From positions 1 to 51,981 of the forward strand of contig NZ_JPRK01000021.1 of the NCBI RefSeq assembly GCF_000832125.1: DNA of 51,981 nucleotides. Direction: 5' to 3'. This document shows positions 22,835-32,833 of the stretch, piece after piece. Position numbers and translations under genes: made by a program. The notes under the pieces are model-generated. The model searched no databases and was not told the DNA's origin. It saw only the letters and a list, made by a program, of their open reading frames with translations. How positions within the stretch are numbered: position 1 is the stretch's first letter; each line of letters begins with the position of its first letter. This stretch comes from Flavobacterium hibernum. GTDB taxonomy: Bacteria > Bacteroidota > Bacteroidia > Flavobacteriales > Flavobacteriaceae.

Positions 22835-24012
22835 TGATTACACCAACAACTGCTTTTACAAAAATAGCAGCACTTCAAAAACCAATCCGTTGCATTCAAG
22901 GTGGAACGTCAGCAGGTAAAACATATTCAATATTACATTACTTAATTCTTTATGCACTTAAACGTGATGTATTGATAAGTGTTGTTGCAGAATCGATTCC
23001 AGTTCTTAAACGTGGGGCTTACAAAGACTTTCAAGATATTATTACTAAAATGGGTCTGTATGATGAAAAGTTTCACAATAAAACAGATAGAACCTATCAA
23101 CTAAATGACTCAACATTTGAATTCTTTTCTGCTGATGATTCAACAAAATTACGTGGTTCACGTCGTGATATTCTATTTATAAATGAAGCGAATAATATTT
23201 CATTTGAAGCATTTCAGGAATTAAATATTAGAACCAAAAAATTCACATTTCTCGACTACAATCCAACCGCACCATTTTACGCACACACTGATTTAATTGG
23301 TCAAGATAATGTCGATTTTTTAATTGTAACCTACAAAGACAATGAATTTTTAGATATTAAAATTGTAACAGAAATTGAAACTTGGAAAGAGAAAGCATCT
23401 ACTTCTGAATATTTTGCAAACCGTTGGAAAGTAATGGGATTAGGTCAGCTTGGTATCCAATCTGGTGCAATCATTACTGATTGGACAGAAATTGATTCAG
23501 TTCCTTTAAATGCTGAATTACTTGGTTCAGGGCTTGATTTTGGTTTTACAAATGACCCAACAGCGTTGGTTAGCGTTTATCGCTATAATGGAGAAATAAT
23601 AATTGATGAAGTCGTTTATCAAAAAGGATTATTAAACAGTCAGTTGGCTTCTCTCATCAAGTCAAGTGAAGCAAAGAATACAGTAATCTATGCGGATTCG
23701 GCCGAACCAAAATCAATTGCTGAATTGAAGTATTACGGTTTAAAGGTTCTACCAGTCATGAAAGGAAAAGACTCAATCAATTACGGTCTGCAACTTATTC
23801 AAGAACAAAATTTACGAGTTACTTCCAGAAGCCTAAACTTAATTAAGGAGTTTCAAAATTATACTTGGATGAAGGACAAAGAAGGAAATTCAACATCTGT
23901 TCCAATTGATACTTATAACCACATAATAGATGCATTAAGATATTTCTTCTTAATGAAGTTTAGCAAAAAAAGCACACACTTTAATTTGAAATATTCGAAA
24001 TGGAAAAGATAA
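22834..24012 (+). CDS. terL: Terminase large subunit
   Basis: A 392-residue packaging motor of the PBSX/Terminase_3 type. The ATPase domain has Walker A GGTSAGKT (residues 23-30), Walker B ILFINEAN (113-120) with Glu118, and the coupling motif LDYNPTAPF. The RNase H-like nuclease domain has its acidic triad at Asp235 (SGLDFGFTNDP), Asp288 (VIYADSAEP) and Asp366 (YNHIIDALRY). Both enzyme activities therefore look intact. It overlaps the following gene by 13 bp. At 392 residues it is on the short side but complete. Confidence 0.93.
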   Translation: MITPTTAFTKIAALQKPIRCIQGGTSAGKTYSILHYLILYALKRDVLISVVAESIPVLKRGAYKDFQDIITKMGLYDEKFHNKTDRTYQLNDSTFEFFSADDSTKLRGSRRDILFINEANNISFEAFQELNIRTKKFTFLDYNPTAPFYAHTDLIGQDNVDFLIVTYKDNEFLDIKIVTEIETWKEKASTSEYFANRWKVMGLGQLGIQSGAIITDWTEIDSVPLNAELLGSGLDFGFTNDPTALVSVYRYNGEIIIDEVVYQKGLLNSQLASLIKSSEAKNTVIYADSAEPKSIAELKYYGLKVLPVMKGKDSINYGLQLIQEQNLRVTSRSLNLIKEFQNYTWMKDKEGNSTSVPIDTYNHIIDALRYFFLMKFSKKSTHFNLKYSKWKR

Positions 24013-24620
24013 TCAATTATAAAATTAAGGACTTCTTTCAACTTCAGGATGAAAGTCTTGTCTATGACTATTTGATGATTTTAGATTTATTAAATCCATT
24101 AAAGGAAATCAAAAACCCTAACTATAAATGGTATAAAAAGACATCTGAAAAAAACTCTAAGACTATTAAAATAATTGCTGTTCGAGAAATGTCTTTTGAA
24201 GACGTTACAAACATCAGAGAAAACTTTAATCAACCATCGATATTTACCATGATTGATTCAGTTAAAATAATTACTGGGTTAAAAGATAAAGACATATTGA
24301 ACTTTACAATCACACAATTCTATGGTATTATTTCCTATATGAAAAGTGAGTTAATCGAGATAAATAATATGGAAACTAACGAACTATTTGATGATTCATT
24401 TGATGTAATTGTTGAAGCTGTTAATGCTAAGCAAAGGATGGGAAAGTTCGGGGTTTTAAACGTTCTGGATTCACTAGCAAATGGAAATCTTCTTCAATGG
24501 GAAGCAATAGAAAAATTACCATATATGACTGTTTTTACAAAGTTACGTATGGATAACGAAAAAAATAAGATTCAGTCTGAAATTGCTGAATTGCAAAAGA
24601 ATAAACAAGCTAAAAATTAA
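24000..24620 (+). CDS. Unknown phage protein, possibly tail assembly chaperone
   Basis: A 206-residue, largely helical protein overlapping terL by 13 bp and the next gene by one base. It starts MEKIINYKIKDFFQLQDESLVYDYLMIL and ends in a charged helix (NEKNKIQSEIAELQKNKQAKN). Repeated 'ITGLKDKDILNFTITQFYGIISYM' type segments look like tail-assembly-chaperone helices, but the usual gene position (immediately before the tape measure) is not met. It is almost certainly a tail or head-tail assembly protein by context. Confidence 0.6.
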   Translation: MEKIINYKIKDFFQLQDESLVYDYLMILDLLNPLKEIKNPNYKWYKKTSEKNSKTIKIIAVREMSFEDVTNIRENFNQPSIFTMIDSVKIITGLKDKDILNFTITQFYGIISYMKSELIEINNMETNELFDDSFDVIVEAVNAKQRMGKFGVLNVLDSLANGNLLQWEAIEKLPYMTVFTKLRMDNEKNKIQSEIAELQKNKQAKN

Positions 24621-25021
24621 TGTATGACATTTTAAAAAACATTGCTAGTGATAATGATTGGGTCTTTGAATACGCACCTTCTGATTATCAAAACTTATAT
24701 AATAAAGCTACTACCGAAAAAGTTCATTTGTTTATCGACCCCATTACAATTGAAAGTAGATTTTCCGATTCTGGAAATGAAACGCAGACCTTCTCAGGAT
24801 ATTTTATGTTACTCTTTTCATCTGATGTTGATGAAGAGTACACAACCAAATATGAAACTTATATAAAGCCTTTAATTACTACAAGCACACAAGCAATCAA
24901 AGATTCTTTATTGTGTTCTGATTTGCAAATAAACAAGTTCCAATCGACTGAGGTAATCAACAGATTTGATTTTAACCTTGACGGTATTCTGGTCAATTAT
25001 AACATCACATTAATTGATTAA
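24620..25021 (+). CDS. Unknown tail/neck protein
   Basis: A 133-residue alpha+beta protein (MYDILKNIASDNDWVFEYAP). The pattern of an N-terminal helix, a central FIDPITIESRFSDSGNETQTFSGYFMLLF strand pair and a C-terminal RFDFNLDGILVNYNITL strand is reminiscent of tail-terminator or neck proteins of siphoviruses. Context between terminase and further tail genes agrees. No direct family recognition. Confidence 0.55.
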   Translation: MYDILKNIASDNDWVFEYAPSDYQNLYNKATTEKVHLFIDPITIESRFSDSGNETQTFSGYFMLLFSSDVDEEYTTKYETYIKPLITTSTQAIKDSLLCSDLQINKFQSTEVINRFDFNLDGILVNYNITLID

Positions 25022-25023
25022 GA

Positions 25024-25488
25024 ATGAATATCGAAGATGAAAATCAACGTATTTTGATTGAAGAGATGGAAGCGATTAAAGCCGATATACTGGCAGTTTA
25101 TAACGCTTCAGGCAAAAGAACTTCAGGTGAGTTTGAAAACGGCTTAGAACTAAAGTACGAACCAAATAAAGCAACTCTTTTTGGTTATGAATATTTAGCT
25201 GGCCGTAGAGCTGGGAAGATGCCGCCAATTGAAGCGATTGAAAAATGGCTAGAGCAAAAAGGGATTAAGCCAATTGAATCTACCATGAAGATTTCAACAC
25301 TTGCTTATTTGATTGCTCGAAAAATTGCTAAAGAAGGAACACGGAAAGAATCGCAACTACAGATTTATAAGCAGGTTATTACACCGCAGAGAATACAAGA
25401 CATAATGACAAAAATTTCTCAAATAAATGTTCAATTATTTGTTTGGGAGCTTAACCAGATGTTAGGCAGTTTAGAAGAAAACCAATGA
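25024..25488 (+). CDS. Tail completion-like protein (HK97 gp10-like)
   Basis: A 154-residue basic, helical protein. The segment GYEYLAGRRAGKMPPIEAIEKWLEQKGI followed by STLAYLIARKIAKEGTR is a recurring pattern in head-tail joining and tail completion proteins. It has the basic RRAGKMPP loop, then a W-containing helix and an 'AyliArkIakeGt' helix. Its stop overlaps the next start (ATGA), so expression is coupled. A head-tail joining role is likely, though not proven. Confidence 0.6.
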   Translation: MNIEDENQRILIEEMEAIKADILAVYNASGKRTSGEFENGLELKYEPNKATLFGYEYLAGRRAGKMPPIEAIEKWLEQKGIKPIESTMKISTLAYLIARKIAKEGTRKESQLQIYKQVITPQRIQDIMTKISQINVQLFVWELNQMLGSLEENQ

Positions 25489-26594
25489 TAAATTTTACAA
25501 AACAACCGTTAACAATAAATCCAGCCTACAATGATTCAATTATAGAATATTCCTCAACACTTACGGGCGTAACATATTCAAATATTTATGTTGGAACTAA
25601 CGTATTTAAAACTTATCCAATCGGTGGTATATTCACATATAACTTAAAACCAATCGTATCTGTTCTTATAAATGAAAATCAATTTAAAGATTCAATATTA
25701 CCTGACTTTACAGCGGCTTATGTATATGAAGACAATACGCTAAACTACAATTTGCAACCAGTTATTCGTGTGTACAATAATAGCACATACGAAGAAACTA
25801 TTCCAAGCTGGCAGTTTATTAAGTCGGTTGAACAATTAATTGGATATCGTGAAAAATCTGAGGTAGAAAAATCGATTAGAGTCCTATTGCCAACGAATAA
25901 TAAAACGGATTATTTTCTGCCGTACTTCGAAGGATATCCGACAGATTTTGCCATTTACGGCATTCCAGAAGGTGCAACATATTATTTTAGAAATATTACA
26001 ACAATCAGTCAATCACCAACTTTTACAGGCGAAACATTCGGAACTCAGCGAGTTTATTTATCGGATGGTGGAAAGAATGAATATGCTTCAAATTTTCTGG
26101 GATTGTCTACTACAGAAAACCTTGTTGAATTGTGGGTGAATGGAAGTTTTAATTCAAACATCACCATTAAAAGAAATAATTCACGAAGCGGTGTTTACCT
26201 AAAATGGTTTAATAATTCGGGTTCATATAGCTATTGGTTGTTTGACCCAGTTTATACTGAAACAATCCAAACAAAGACACTTGATGATTTAAATGGTGGA
26301 TGGGATAATTTGCAGAATGTGAGCGCAACAAGTCGCATTGCTGGAAAATCTGCAAGCAAGACCCTTAAAGTTTCAACTCGATACACTTCACAAGAGAAAG
26401 AATATATCACTTCAATCTTAACCAGTCCTATGGTTGAAATGTATGTATCTGATAAACCATTTAATAAAACAGATATAAACAAATTTATTGGGGTTACTAT
26501 CAATGATGGTTCAACAACAAATACTAATAAATCCACAAATAATAAAATGGATTTGACAATAACATTACCAGCTATTTATACCCAAACATTATAA
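25485..26594 (+). CDS. Beta-rich tail structural protein, unknown
   Basis: A 369-residue protein starting MINFTKQPLTINPAYNDSIIEYSST. It is rich in beta strands, Tyr, Asn and Thr, and has no catalytic motif. The N-terminal third resembles a virion-attachment beta sandwich (SNIYVGTNVFKTYPIGGIFTYNLKPIV). It precedes a 772-residue tail protein with a one-base overlap. A distal-tail or baseplate-hub accessory role fits. In most siphoviruses such genes lie after, not before, the tape measure. Confidence 0.6.
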   Translation: MINFTKQPLTINPAYNDSIIEYSSTLTGVTYSNIYVGTNVFKTYPIGGIFTYNLKPIVSVLINENQFKDSILPDFTAAYVYEDNTLNYNLQPVIRVYNNSTYEETIPSWQFIKSVEQLIGYREKSEVEKSIRVLLPTNNKTDYFLPYFEGYPTDFAIYGIPEGATYYFRNITTISQSPTFTGETFGTQRVYLSDGGKNEYASNFLGLSTTENLVELWVNGSFNSNITIKRNNSRSGVYLKWFNNSGSYSYWLFDPVYTETIQTKTLDDLNGGWDNLQNVSATSRIAGKSASKTLKVSTRYTSQEKEYITSILTSPMVEMYVSDKPFNKTDINKFIGVTINDGSTTNTNKSTNNKMDLTITLPAIYTQTL

Positions 26595-28912
26595 TGTCAT
26601 TAATTGAAAGAGAAAGACTTTTTATAAACGAAGTTGAAATTGAGCTTGCAACTGATGAAAGTGCGTTTGCCCGAACACTTCAGGTAAATGATTTGGTTAA
26701 CATTGAAAACCGTCAGACTAATTTCACAAAGAATATCAAAGTACCAAAAACACCAAAGAATATTCAAACTTTTGACTGGCTTGGTGTATCAGGGAATGTC
26801 TCACAGTTCCCTTATCAAAAGAACACTGCGAAGTATTTGATTGGCAATGAGTTTTTAATCTATGATGGTTGGGCATTAGTTAACCAAACCGATGGTTTCT
26901 ATAACATCAGTATCTATGACGGGGCAATTGATTTGTATAAGGCGATTGAAAATATAACTCTTGCTAATTTATCAATTGATGAAATTGACCACACTAAAAA
27001 TATTGAAAATGTTATTGCATCATTTGGTGATGATTTGCAGTACAAATATATCGTAGCAGATTATAATGGACAATCACAATATTCATCAAATGGTGGTACG
27101 ATGAACGATACAGTAAACATCGATTATTTAGTTCCGTCAACCAAGATTGGGTATCTGTTGGATAAAACATTTGAATATGCAAATGCGACTTATGACGGTA
27201 GCATATTTGATACAGATGATTTTAAAAACACATACATTTCTTATCTAAGAAAAAATGATGGAACTGAGGTAAATCAAGTAATTTACAATGGTTCGGGTGA
27301 ACACTATTCTTATGGTGGTGCTATACAGCCAAATATTGTAAGTGTTAAACATAACGTAACAAGCGGTGTTACAGGTGGCGGTTCATTCGATGCTGATACA
27401 ATCGGATTCACAGTTGATTCTTCAGGTATTTATGAAGTATCATATTTCTGGTCAATCTTTGCAGACGTTGATTCAGGCAGTTATTTCTATCAAAATCAAA
27501 GACTACTTCCAAAAGTGTTAGTCAATGACACATTCTATTATCCACTTTCTTTTAGTGATAGTGAGACAAGCGGAAGTACGCAAGTTCCAATGAATGCTGG
27601 TGATACGTTAAAAATAGTTGCCACGACTACACTTGGAAATATTGTATATCCTCTACGGTTCGGAATTAGTGACTGGCTGATACCAATACCATTGTGGTTT
27701 CACCTTCAATACAAGTTTGTATCAACAAGTTCTGAAACTTCCAGAAAGGCATTAGGTGAATTCAAAGTAAAAGAGTTTCTAAATGAAATACTTTGGAAGT
27801 ATGGATTGACTATGTATAAAGATAAGTATAGAAATCATTACACATTCAAAAACTTATCCGAGATAATAAACGAAAACAATACTATTGATTGGTCAGATAA
27901 ATTCCAATCCGTAAGTAGTGAATCATATTTATACGGCACTTATGCGCAGTCGAATCAATTAGCACTTAAATATAATTCGGATAATGTTAACTATGATGAC
28001 GGTTATATCACGGTGAATAATAAAAATTTAAATGATTCGAAAGTAGTTATTCAATCCAAGGTTTATGCTAAAGAAGAAGACAAAACTTCTAATCTGGGAT
28101 ACGAGTCAAATTTATACAAGTATTGGGATAAGGAGATTAACGATGAAGGTGAAGTAAATTATAAATCTTTATCGAGTAGGTTTTATTGGATGACATACAC
28201 TAATAAAAATTATCCTGCTGGAAAATGGTTTGGTTCACAGTCACAAGCAACAAGAGCAAAAGCTTATGTAGTTCCAGAAGAATCAACTACTAATCAATCA
28301 TTTAATTACACTGTAAGCAAATACTATAGTGAGTTCAATAAAATTCTGGACAATGCTAAGATTGTTACAGCTAATGTATGGCTGACTTACCTTGATGTGA
28401 TTGATTTTGATTTTAGCAAATTGTATTTCATAAAACAGTTAGGTGCATATTTCTTAGTAAATAAAATCATCAACTTTCAACTAAATAAAAGTACAAGCGT
28501 CGAATTAATTCAAATTGATAATCCACTAAGTAGTACAGGAGTTCAACCACCTGCACCATTAAATGCAACAGCAGTAACGCCTTATCAAGATAGTAGTGGC
28601 TTTTACTTAACATATGAAATACTGATAGAAGACGGATATACCCAACTTGAATTGGAAGCAACCTTTATGCGAATCAATGGTACTATGACAACCATTGAGA
28701 ATATTACCAATGTCGGAAACCTGTACAAATTTAGAACTGGTAGAGTTGCAACAACTGCTACTGGTGGAGGGATTTTATTAGATGCAACAAGATTTAATTT
28801 CTTCAATGTCTATAATAAGATAATGTCAAGCGGTGCTGTACTTTATTTTTCACCAAGTCAGGTCAGCTCAAACGCACCAAAAGAAATACTTCTTGAATCA
28901 ATCTACGAGTAA
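26594..28912 (+). CDS. Large tail tip / baseplate-like protein
   Basis: A 772-residue protein beginning MSLIERERLFINEVEIELATDESAFARTLQVNDL, with FTKNIKVPKTPKNIQTFDWLG soon after. The N-terminal region looks like the beta-barrel tail-hub type that sits on the tail tube end. The middle contains a beta-sandwich module (IGFTVDSSGIYEVSYFWSIFA) resembling C1q/TNF-like or carbohydrate-binding folds. The region around YKDKYRNHYTFKNLSEIINENNTIDWSDKFQ is like the 'phage tail protein' arm seen in Bacteroidetes prophages. I infer a tail tip (Tal-like) role from size and neighbours. Confidence 0.6.
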   Translation: MSLIERERLFINEVEIELATDESAFARTLQVNDLVNIENRQTNFTKNIKVPKTPKNIQTFDWLGVSGNVSQFPYQKNTAKYLIGNEFLIYDGWALVNQTDGFYNISIYDGAIDLYKAIENITLANLSIDEIDHTKNIENVIASFGDDLQYKYIVADYNGQSQYSSNGGTMNDTVNIDYLVPSTKIGYLLDKTFEYANATYDGSIFDTDDFKNTYISYLRKNDGTEVNQVIYNGSGEHYSYGGAIQPNIVSVKHNVTSGVTGGGSFDADTIGFTVDSSGIYEVSYFWSIFADVDSGSYFYQNQRLLPKVLVNDTFYYPLSFSDSETSGSTQVPMNAGDTLKIVATTTLGNIVYPLRFGISDWLIPIPLWFHLQYKFVSTSSETSRKALGEFKVKEFLNEILWKYGLTMYKDKYRNHYTFKNLSEIINENNTIDWSDKFQSVSSESYLYGTYAQSNQLALKYNSDNVNYDDGYITVNNKNLNDSKVVIQSKVYAKEEDKTSNLGYESNLYKYWDKEINDEGEVNYKSLSSRFYWMTYTNKNYPAGKWFGSQSQATRAKAYVVPEESTTNQSFNYTVSKYYSEFNKILDNAKIVTANVWLTYLDVIDFDFSKLYFIKQLGAYFLVNKIINFQLNKSTSVELIQIDNPLSSTGVQPPAPLNATAVTPYQDSSGFYLTYEILIEDGYTQLELEATFMRINGTMTTIENITNVGNLYKFRTGRVATTATGGGILLDATRFNFFNVYNKIMSSGAVLYFSPSQVSSNAPKEILLESIYE

Positions 28913-28955
28913 GGAACACAAACAATAACATAAAAAGATAATACTATGAATTAGA

Positions 28956-31706
28956 ATGGCAAACCAAGTAGAGGTTCTACAATTGGATATCAATACATCA
29001 GCACTGATTGCTAAAATGACAGCAACACGTGCTGAGATTGATAAAATTAAACAATCCCAAAAAGAATTAACCGCAACAAATCAGCAGTCAACTGACGCAT
29101 TCACAAAGAATGAAGTTGAACTTAAAAGACTGCAAACTCTGTACGGACAACAAAAGAATGTTGTCACGCAATTAACCACTTCAACAAACGCATTTGCAAA
29201 TGGCACTGAGGCTTTAACTGAAGCTATTGATAAAGAAATTGTATCCATCGATGCCGCAACTGAAAACAATAAACAGTTAAAGGCAATCAGAAATCAGTTG
29301 AACACTTCCACTGAAGAAGGTGCTGAAGCATTGGCGGCCTTAAACAAAAAGATTGATGAAAACACTGCATACATAAAATCAAATGTCAGTGCGGCCGAGC
29401 AACAAAAAATGGCGATTGGTGACTATAAAAACCAAATCAAAGAAGCTTTTGCTGAACTTAATATATTCAATGGTGGTCTAGGTGGTTTCATGGAGAAATC
29501 CAAAGAAGCAGGTGGTGTTGCTCCAATGCTTAAAGGTGCGTTCGGAACAATCACAACAGCAATTGGTGGAATGATTAAAGCATCATTAGCTTTTATTGCA
29601 ACCCCATTAGGTGCGGCCATTGCGGCAATAGCAATTGTAGTTGGGTTAGTTGTTGGAGCATTTAAGTTTATGACTGGTGCAATGAATTCAACAGAAGAAG
29701 GTTCACAAAAATTAGCTAGAGTTACCGCAACTGTTTCAGGTGTATTCAAAGCACTTTATAAGTTAGTGAAACCATTAGGTGAGTTTATGGGTAACGCTTT
29801 CATTGCATACTTTGATGCGGCCGTTAAGATAATTGAGAAAACGGCCAAAGGTGTTTCAACCGCTTTAAAGTTTTTAGGGTTTAAAGATGCGGCCGCTAGT
29901 GTTGATGGCTTTACCAACTCAGTTAAACAAGGAGCAAAAGCAGCGGCCGATTTATCAATTGCCACATCTAAACTACAAGTAGAAGAACGTAAGGCACAAA
30001 AGATTCAATTAGATTACCAGAAGCAGGCAGAGAAATTAAGACAGCTTAGGGATGATGAAAGCAAATCAATTCCAGAAAGAATGAAAGCGAACGAAGCTTT
30101 GGCGACAACTTTAAAAAAACAAAGTGCTGAGGAAATGAAGATTGCTAATCTAAGATTGAAAGTGGCTGACTTAACAATTGCATCTGAAGGTAAAACAACT
30201 GAAGCATTAAATCTTAGAGCTGAAGCATTAACTGGTATATCAGATATTCAAGAACGTATCACAGGCCAAGAATCTGAACAGTTGGCCAACTTGAATTCAC
30301 TTAGAAAAGAAGCGGCCGATAAAGCAAAAGAGAATGCTGATAAAGCAACAGCGGCTAGACAAGCGGCATCTGATAAAGTAATTCAAAAGAACCAAGAAGA
30401 ACTTGAACTTTATATTGCTTCAGAAGGGGAGAGAAAGAAAACAATGTCAGAACAATTGGCATATGAAACAACCTTAAAAGATAAAAGACTTGCAAATCTT
30501 GAAGCAGAATATAAAGCTGGAAAAATTTCAAAAACGAAATATGAAACCGATAAGTTAAATATCACAAATGAATTTGCGAAGATGCAAGTTGATATAGCAA
30601 TCGCTAATGCTGATAAGGAACTTGAAATATTTCTTGCCACTAATCAAACCAAACTAGATGCTAGTAAGTTCCTGAACGATACATTATATCAACAGGAACT
30701 TGACCGTTTAAATAAGATTAGCGAAGCAGAAGCATCAGCACAAACAGTTCGTTTGCAGAATGGTGTTATCAATGCAGAAGAATATGCACTTGCCATTAAA
30801 GCAATTGATGATAAATATGCGGCCGATAAGAAAGCTGTTGAACTTCAAAAAGAAGAAGAGGATAAAGCAAAGAAAGAACTTGATTTACAGAATAAGATTA
30901 TAGCTGATGGTGAAGCATTCGCATTTGATTTAGAACTTCAAACACAACAGGAACAAATTCGTTATGAAGCAGAGCTTGCATCAGCCGAAAAAACTGGTGC
31001 TGACACTGATTTAATTAAACAGAAGCATGCTACAATTCAAAAAGGAATTGAAAGAAGTGTTCAAGAAAATAAACTTCAATTAGCATCAGATACACTTGGA
31101 AATCTTGCAACAATCTTAGGTAAGGAATCTAAAGCTGGTAAAGCAATGGCAGTTGCACAAGCAACAATGGACACCTATAAAGCGGCAACCAGTGCATATT
31201 CTGCAATGTCTGGTATTCCAATTGTAGGTCCTGTATTGGGAGCAATTGCGGCTGGTGCGGCCGTTGCGGCAGGTATCGCAAACGTGAAAAAGATTACATC
31301 AACAAAAGAAGCAAGTGTTCCAACACGTGCTGAAGGTGGAGCAATACCAACACTAAGAAACGGTTTAATCAATAACGGTTCAAACGTAGTTCCTTTATCA
31401 AATGGTGATGATACACTTGCTTATGTTAAACAAGGTGAGGTTATTTTAAACCAAGAACAACAAGCACGAGCAGGTGGTCACAGGTTCTTTCAATCAATCG
31501 GAGTGCCAGGATTTGCAAACGGTGGTTACGTTGGTTCGCCAAGCTATTCACAAGCCAATGCAAGTTATTCAATCGACTACGAAAAGCTAGCCAATTCAAT
31601 AGCAAAAGCCAATTCAACATTGCCAGCACCAGTTGTGAATGTAACTGATATAACATCGCAACAGAATAGGGTTCAGGTAATAGAAAACTACGCTAACCTT
31701 CAATAA
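28956..31706 (+). CDS. Tape measure protein
   Basis: A 916-residue protein that sets tail length and is ejected with DNA. Residues 15-140 and 345-720 are long coiled coils (for example EEDKAKKELDLQNKIIADGEAF). Residues of about 190-245 are a membrane-inserting hydrophobic block (GAAIAAIAIVVGLVVGAFKF), and a second Gly/Ala-rich hydrophobic stretch lies near 750 (IPIVGPVLGAIAAGAAVAAG). At about 0.15 nm per residue the tail would be near 137 nm, if all residues are helical in the tube. The DNA is rich in GCGGCC, coding Ala-Ala. It is the last late structural gene, an unusual place. Confidence 0.9.
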   Translation: MANQVEVLQLDINTSALIAKMTATRAEIDKIKQSQKELTATNQQSTDAFTKNEVELKRLQTLYGQQKNVVTQLTTSTNAFANGTEALTEAIDKEIVSIDAATENNKQLKAIRNQLNTSTEEGAEALAALNKKIDENTAYIKSNVSAAEQQKMAIGDYKNQIKEAFAELNIFNGGLGGFMEKSKEAGGVAPMLKGAFGTITTAIGGMIKASLAFIATPLGAAIAAIAIVVGLVVGAFKFMTGAMNSTEEGSQKLARVTATVSGVFKALYKLVKPLGEFMGNAFIAYFDAAVKIIEKTAKGVSTALKFLGFKDAAASVDGFTNSVKQGAKAAADLSIATSKLQVEERKAQKIQLDYQKQAEKLRQLRDDESKSIPERMKANEALATTLKKQSAEEMKIANLRLKVADLTIASEGKTTEALNLRAEALTGISDIQERITGQESEQLANLNSLRKEAADKAKENADKATAARQAASDKVIQKNQEELELYIASEGERKKTMSEQLAYETTLKDKRLANLEAEYKAGKISKTKYETDKLNITNEFAKMQVDIAIANADKELEIFLATNQTKLDASKFLNDTLYQQELDRLNKISEAEASAQTVRLQNGVINAEEYALAIKAIDDKYAADKKAVELQKEEEDKAKKELDLQNKIIADGEAFAFDLELQTQQEQIRYEAELASAEKTGADTDLIKQKHATIQKGIERSVQENKLQLASDTLGNLATILGKESKAGKAMAVAQATMDTYKAATSAYSAMSGIPIVGPVLGAIAAGAAVAAGIANVKKITSTKEASVPTRAEGGAIPTLRNGLINNGSNVVPLSNGDDTLAYVKQGEVILNQEQQARAGGHRFFQSIGVPGFANGGYVGSPSYSQANASYSIDYEKLANSIAKANSTLPAPVVNVTDITSQQNRVQVIENYANLQ

Positions 31707-31712
31707 TAAAAC

Positions 31713-31747
31713 AACCTTCAGTACCTAAAAAATATTGAAGGTTTTTT
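31713..31747 (+). terminator. Terminator after the tape measure gene
   Basis: Stem aaccttca / tgaaggtt followed by TTTT. It ends the P4 late unit and separates it from the sigma factor gene. Confidence 0.85.
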
Positions 31748-31800
31748 AGTTTTAATCTGTCCTTTTTGATTTTCTAAGGTATTTATATGTAAACAAATAT

Positions 31801-32832
31801 ATGAACCACGAAAAACAAATTATTAACAAAAAGTATTATCAAGACTTATCAAAATTTGATATTCTCACCAATCATGAAATAAAAGATTTATACATCTTAA
31901 TTAATCAAAATGATAAAACAGCATTCAATAAAATAATTACATCCAATCTAAAATTGGTTGTCCATTTTGCAAAACAATATAAATCAATTCTACAAAAATC
32001 CGATGCAATTGAATTAGATGATTTAATAAGCGAGGGAAACATTGGTTTAATGGAAGCAGCCAGAAGATATAACTCCGATTTTAATGTAAAGTTTTCATAC
32101 TATGCAAGTTTCTGGATTAAGAGAGCAATAACCGAGTTTATCATAAAAGCTGGTAGTACAATTAGAAGTCCACATAATAAAATAATGTCTGATAATAAAA
32201 TAGCAAAGGCTGTAAATGAATTATATCAAAAGAACCAATACGAAGTGTTCGAAAATGATATTGAAGCCTTAAATCAATTCTCTACATCTGAAATTAATCA
32301 TTACTTTTTTTCAAAACCAAACACAGTTAGAATTGAAGATGAAACCAATATAAATTGTCCATTTGATATTGAAGAATCAGATATTGATGAAAAGAAAAAC
32401 AAACTGAAGCATTATATGGAATATTTGAATCCACAAGAAAGAAAGGTCATTAGAATGCTTTATAACTATGGGAGTGAACAAGATGAATCTATGACCACTC
32501 AGCAAGTAAGTGAAGAACTTAATCTAACCAGACAAAGGATAAACGAAATAAAATTAAATGCTTTAAAAAAACTAAAAGAAAAAACAACATCAACTAAAAA
32601 GATGAACAGATACGAATTATTAAAAAAAAACGAAACAATGACATTTCAATTCGTAAAGAATGGAATCTTGTCTTCAATGATATTAAGAGATATTGAAATA
32701 TACGAAGCCTACAATGCAATTGATGATGATATAACCAAAGAATTAAGATACATTATACTTGGCGAAAAATACGAATTGTCAGTTAAGAGAATTGAACAAA
32801 TCATATACAATATGAACAATAATATTAAATAG
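31801..32832 (+). CDS. Phage-encoded sigma-70 family factor
   Basis: A 343-residue sigma factor. Region 2 spans about residues 38-117 and contains the core-binding and -10 recognition segments NLKLVVHFAKQY, LDDLISEGNIGLMEAARRYN and KFSYYASFWIKRAITEFI. Region 4 spans about 207-261, with LNPQERKVIRMLY and the helix-turn-helix VSEELNLTRQRINEIKLNALKKLKE that reads the -35 element. Region 3 is not clearly conserved. An extra 80-residue C-terminal extension, ending ELSVKRIEQIIYNMNN, looks like a further small helical domain. It follows the late region after a terminator and would be transcribed separately. The phage has four promoters unlike those of the host, so I infer that this protein directs late transcription. 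Confidence 0.88.
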   Translation: MNHEKQIINKKYYQDLSKFDILTNHEIKDLYILINQNDKTAFNKIITSNLKLVVHFAKQYKSILQKSDAIELDDLISEGNIGLMEAARRYNSDFNVKFSYYASFWIKRAITEFIIKAGSTIRSPHNKIMSDNKIAKAVNELYQKNQYEVFENDIEALNQFSTSEINHYFFSKPNTVRIEDETNINCPFDIEESDIDEKKNKLKHYMEYLNPQERKVIRMLYNYGSEQDESMTTQQVSEELNLTRQRINEIKLNALKKLKEKTTSTKKMNRYELLKKNETMTFQFVKNGILSSMILRDIEIYEAYNAIDDDITKELRYIILGEKYELSVKRIEQIIYNMNNNIK

Positions 32833-32833
32833 G

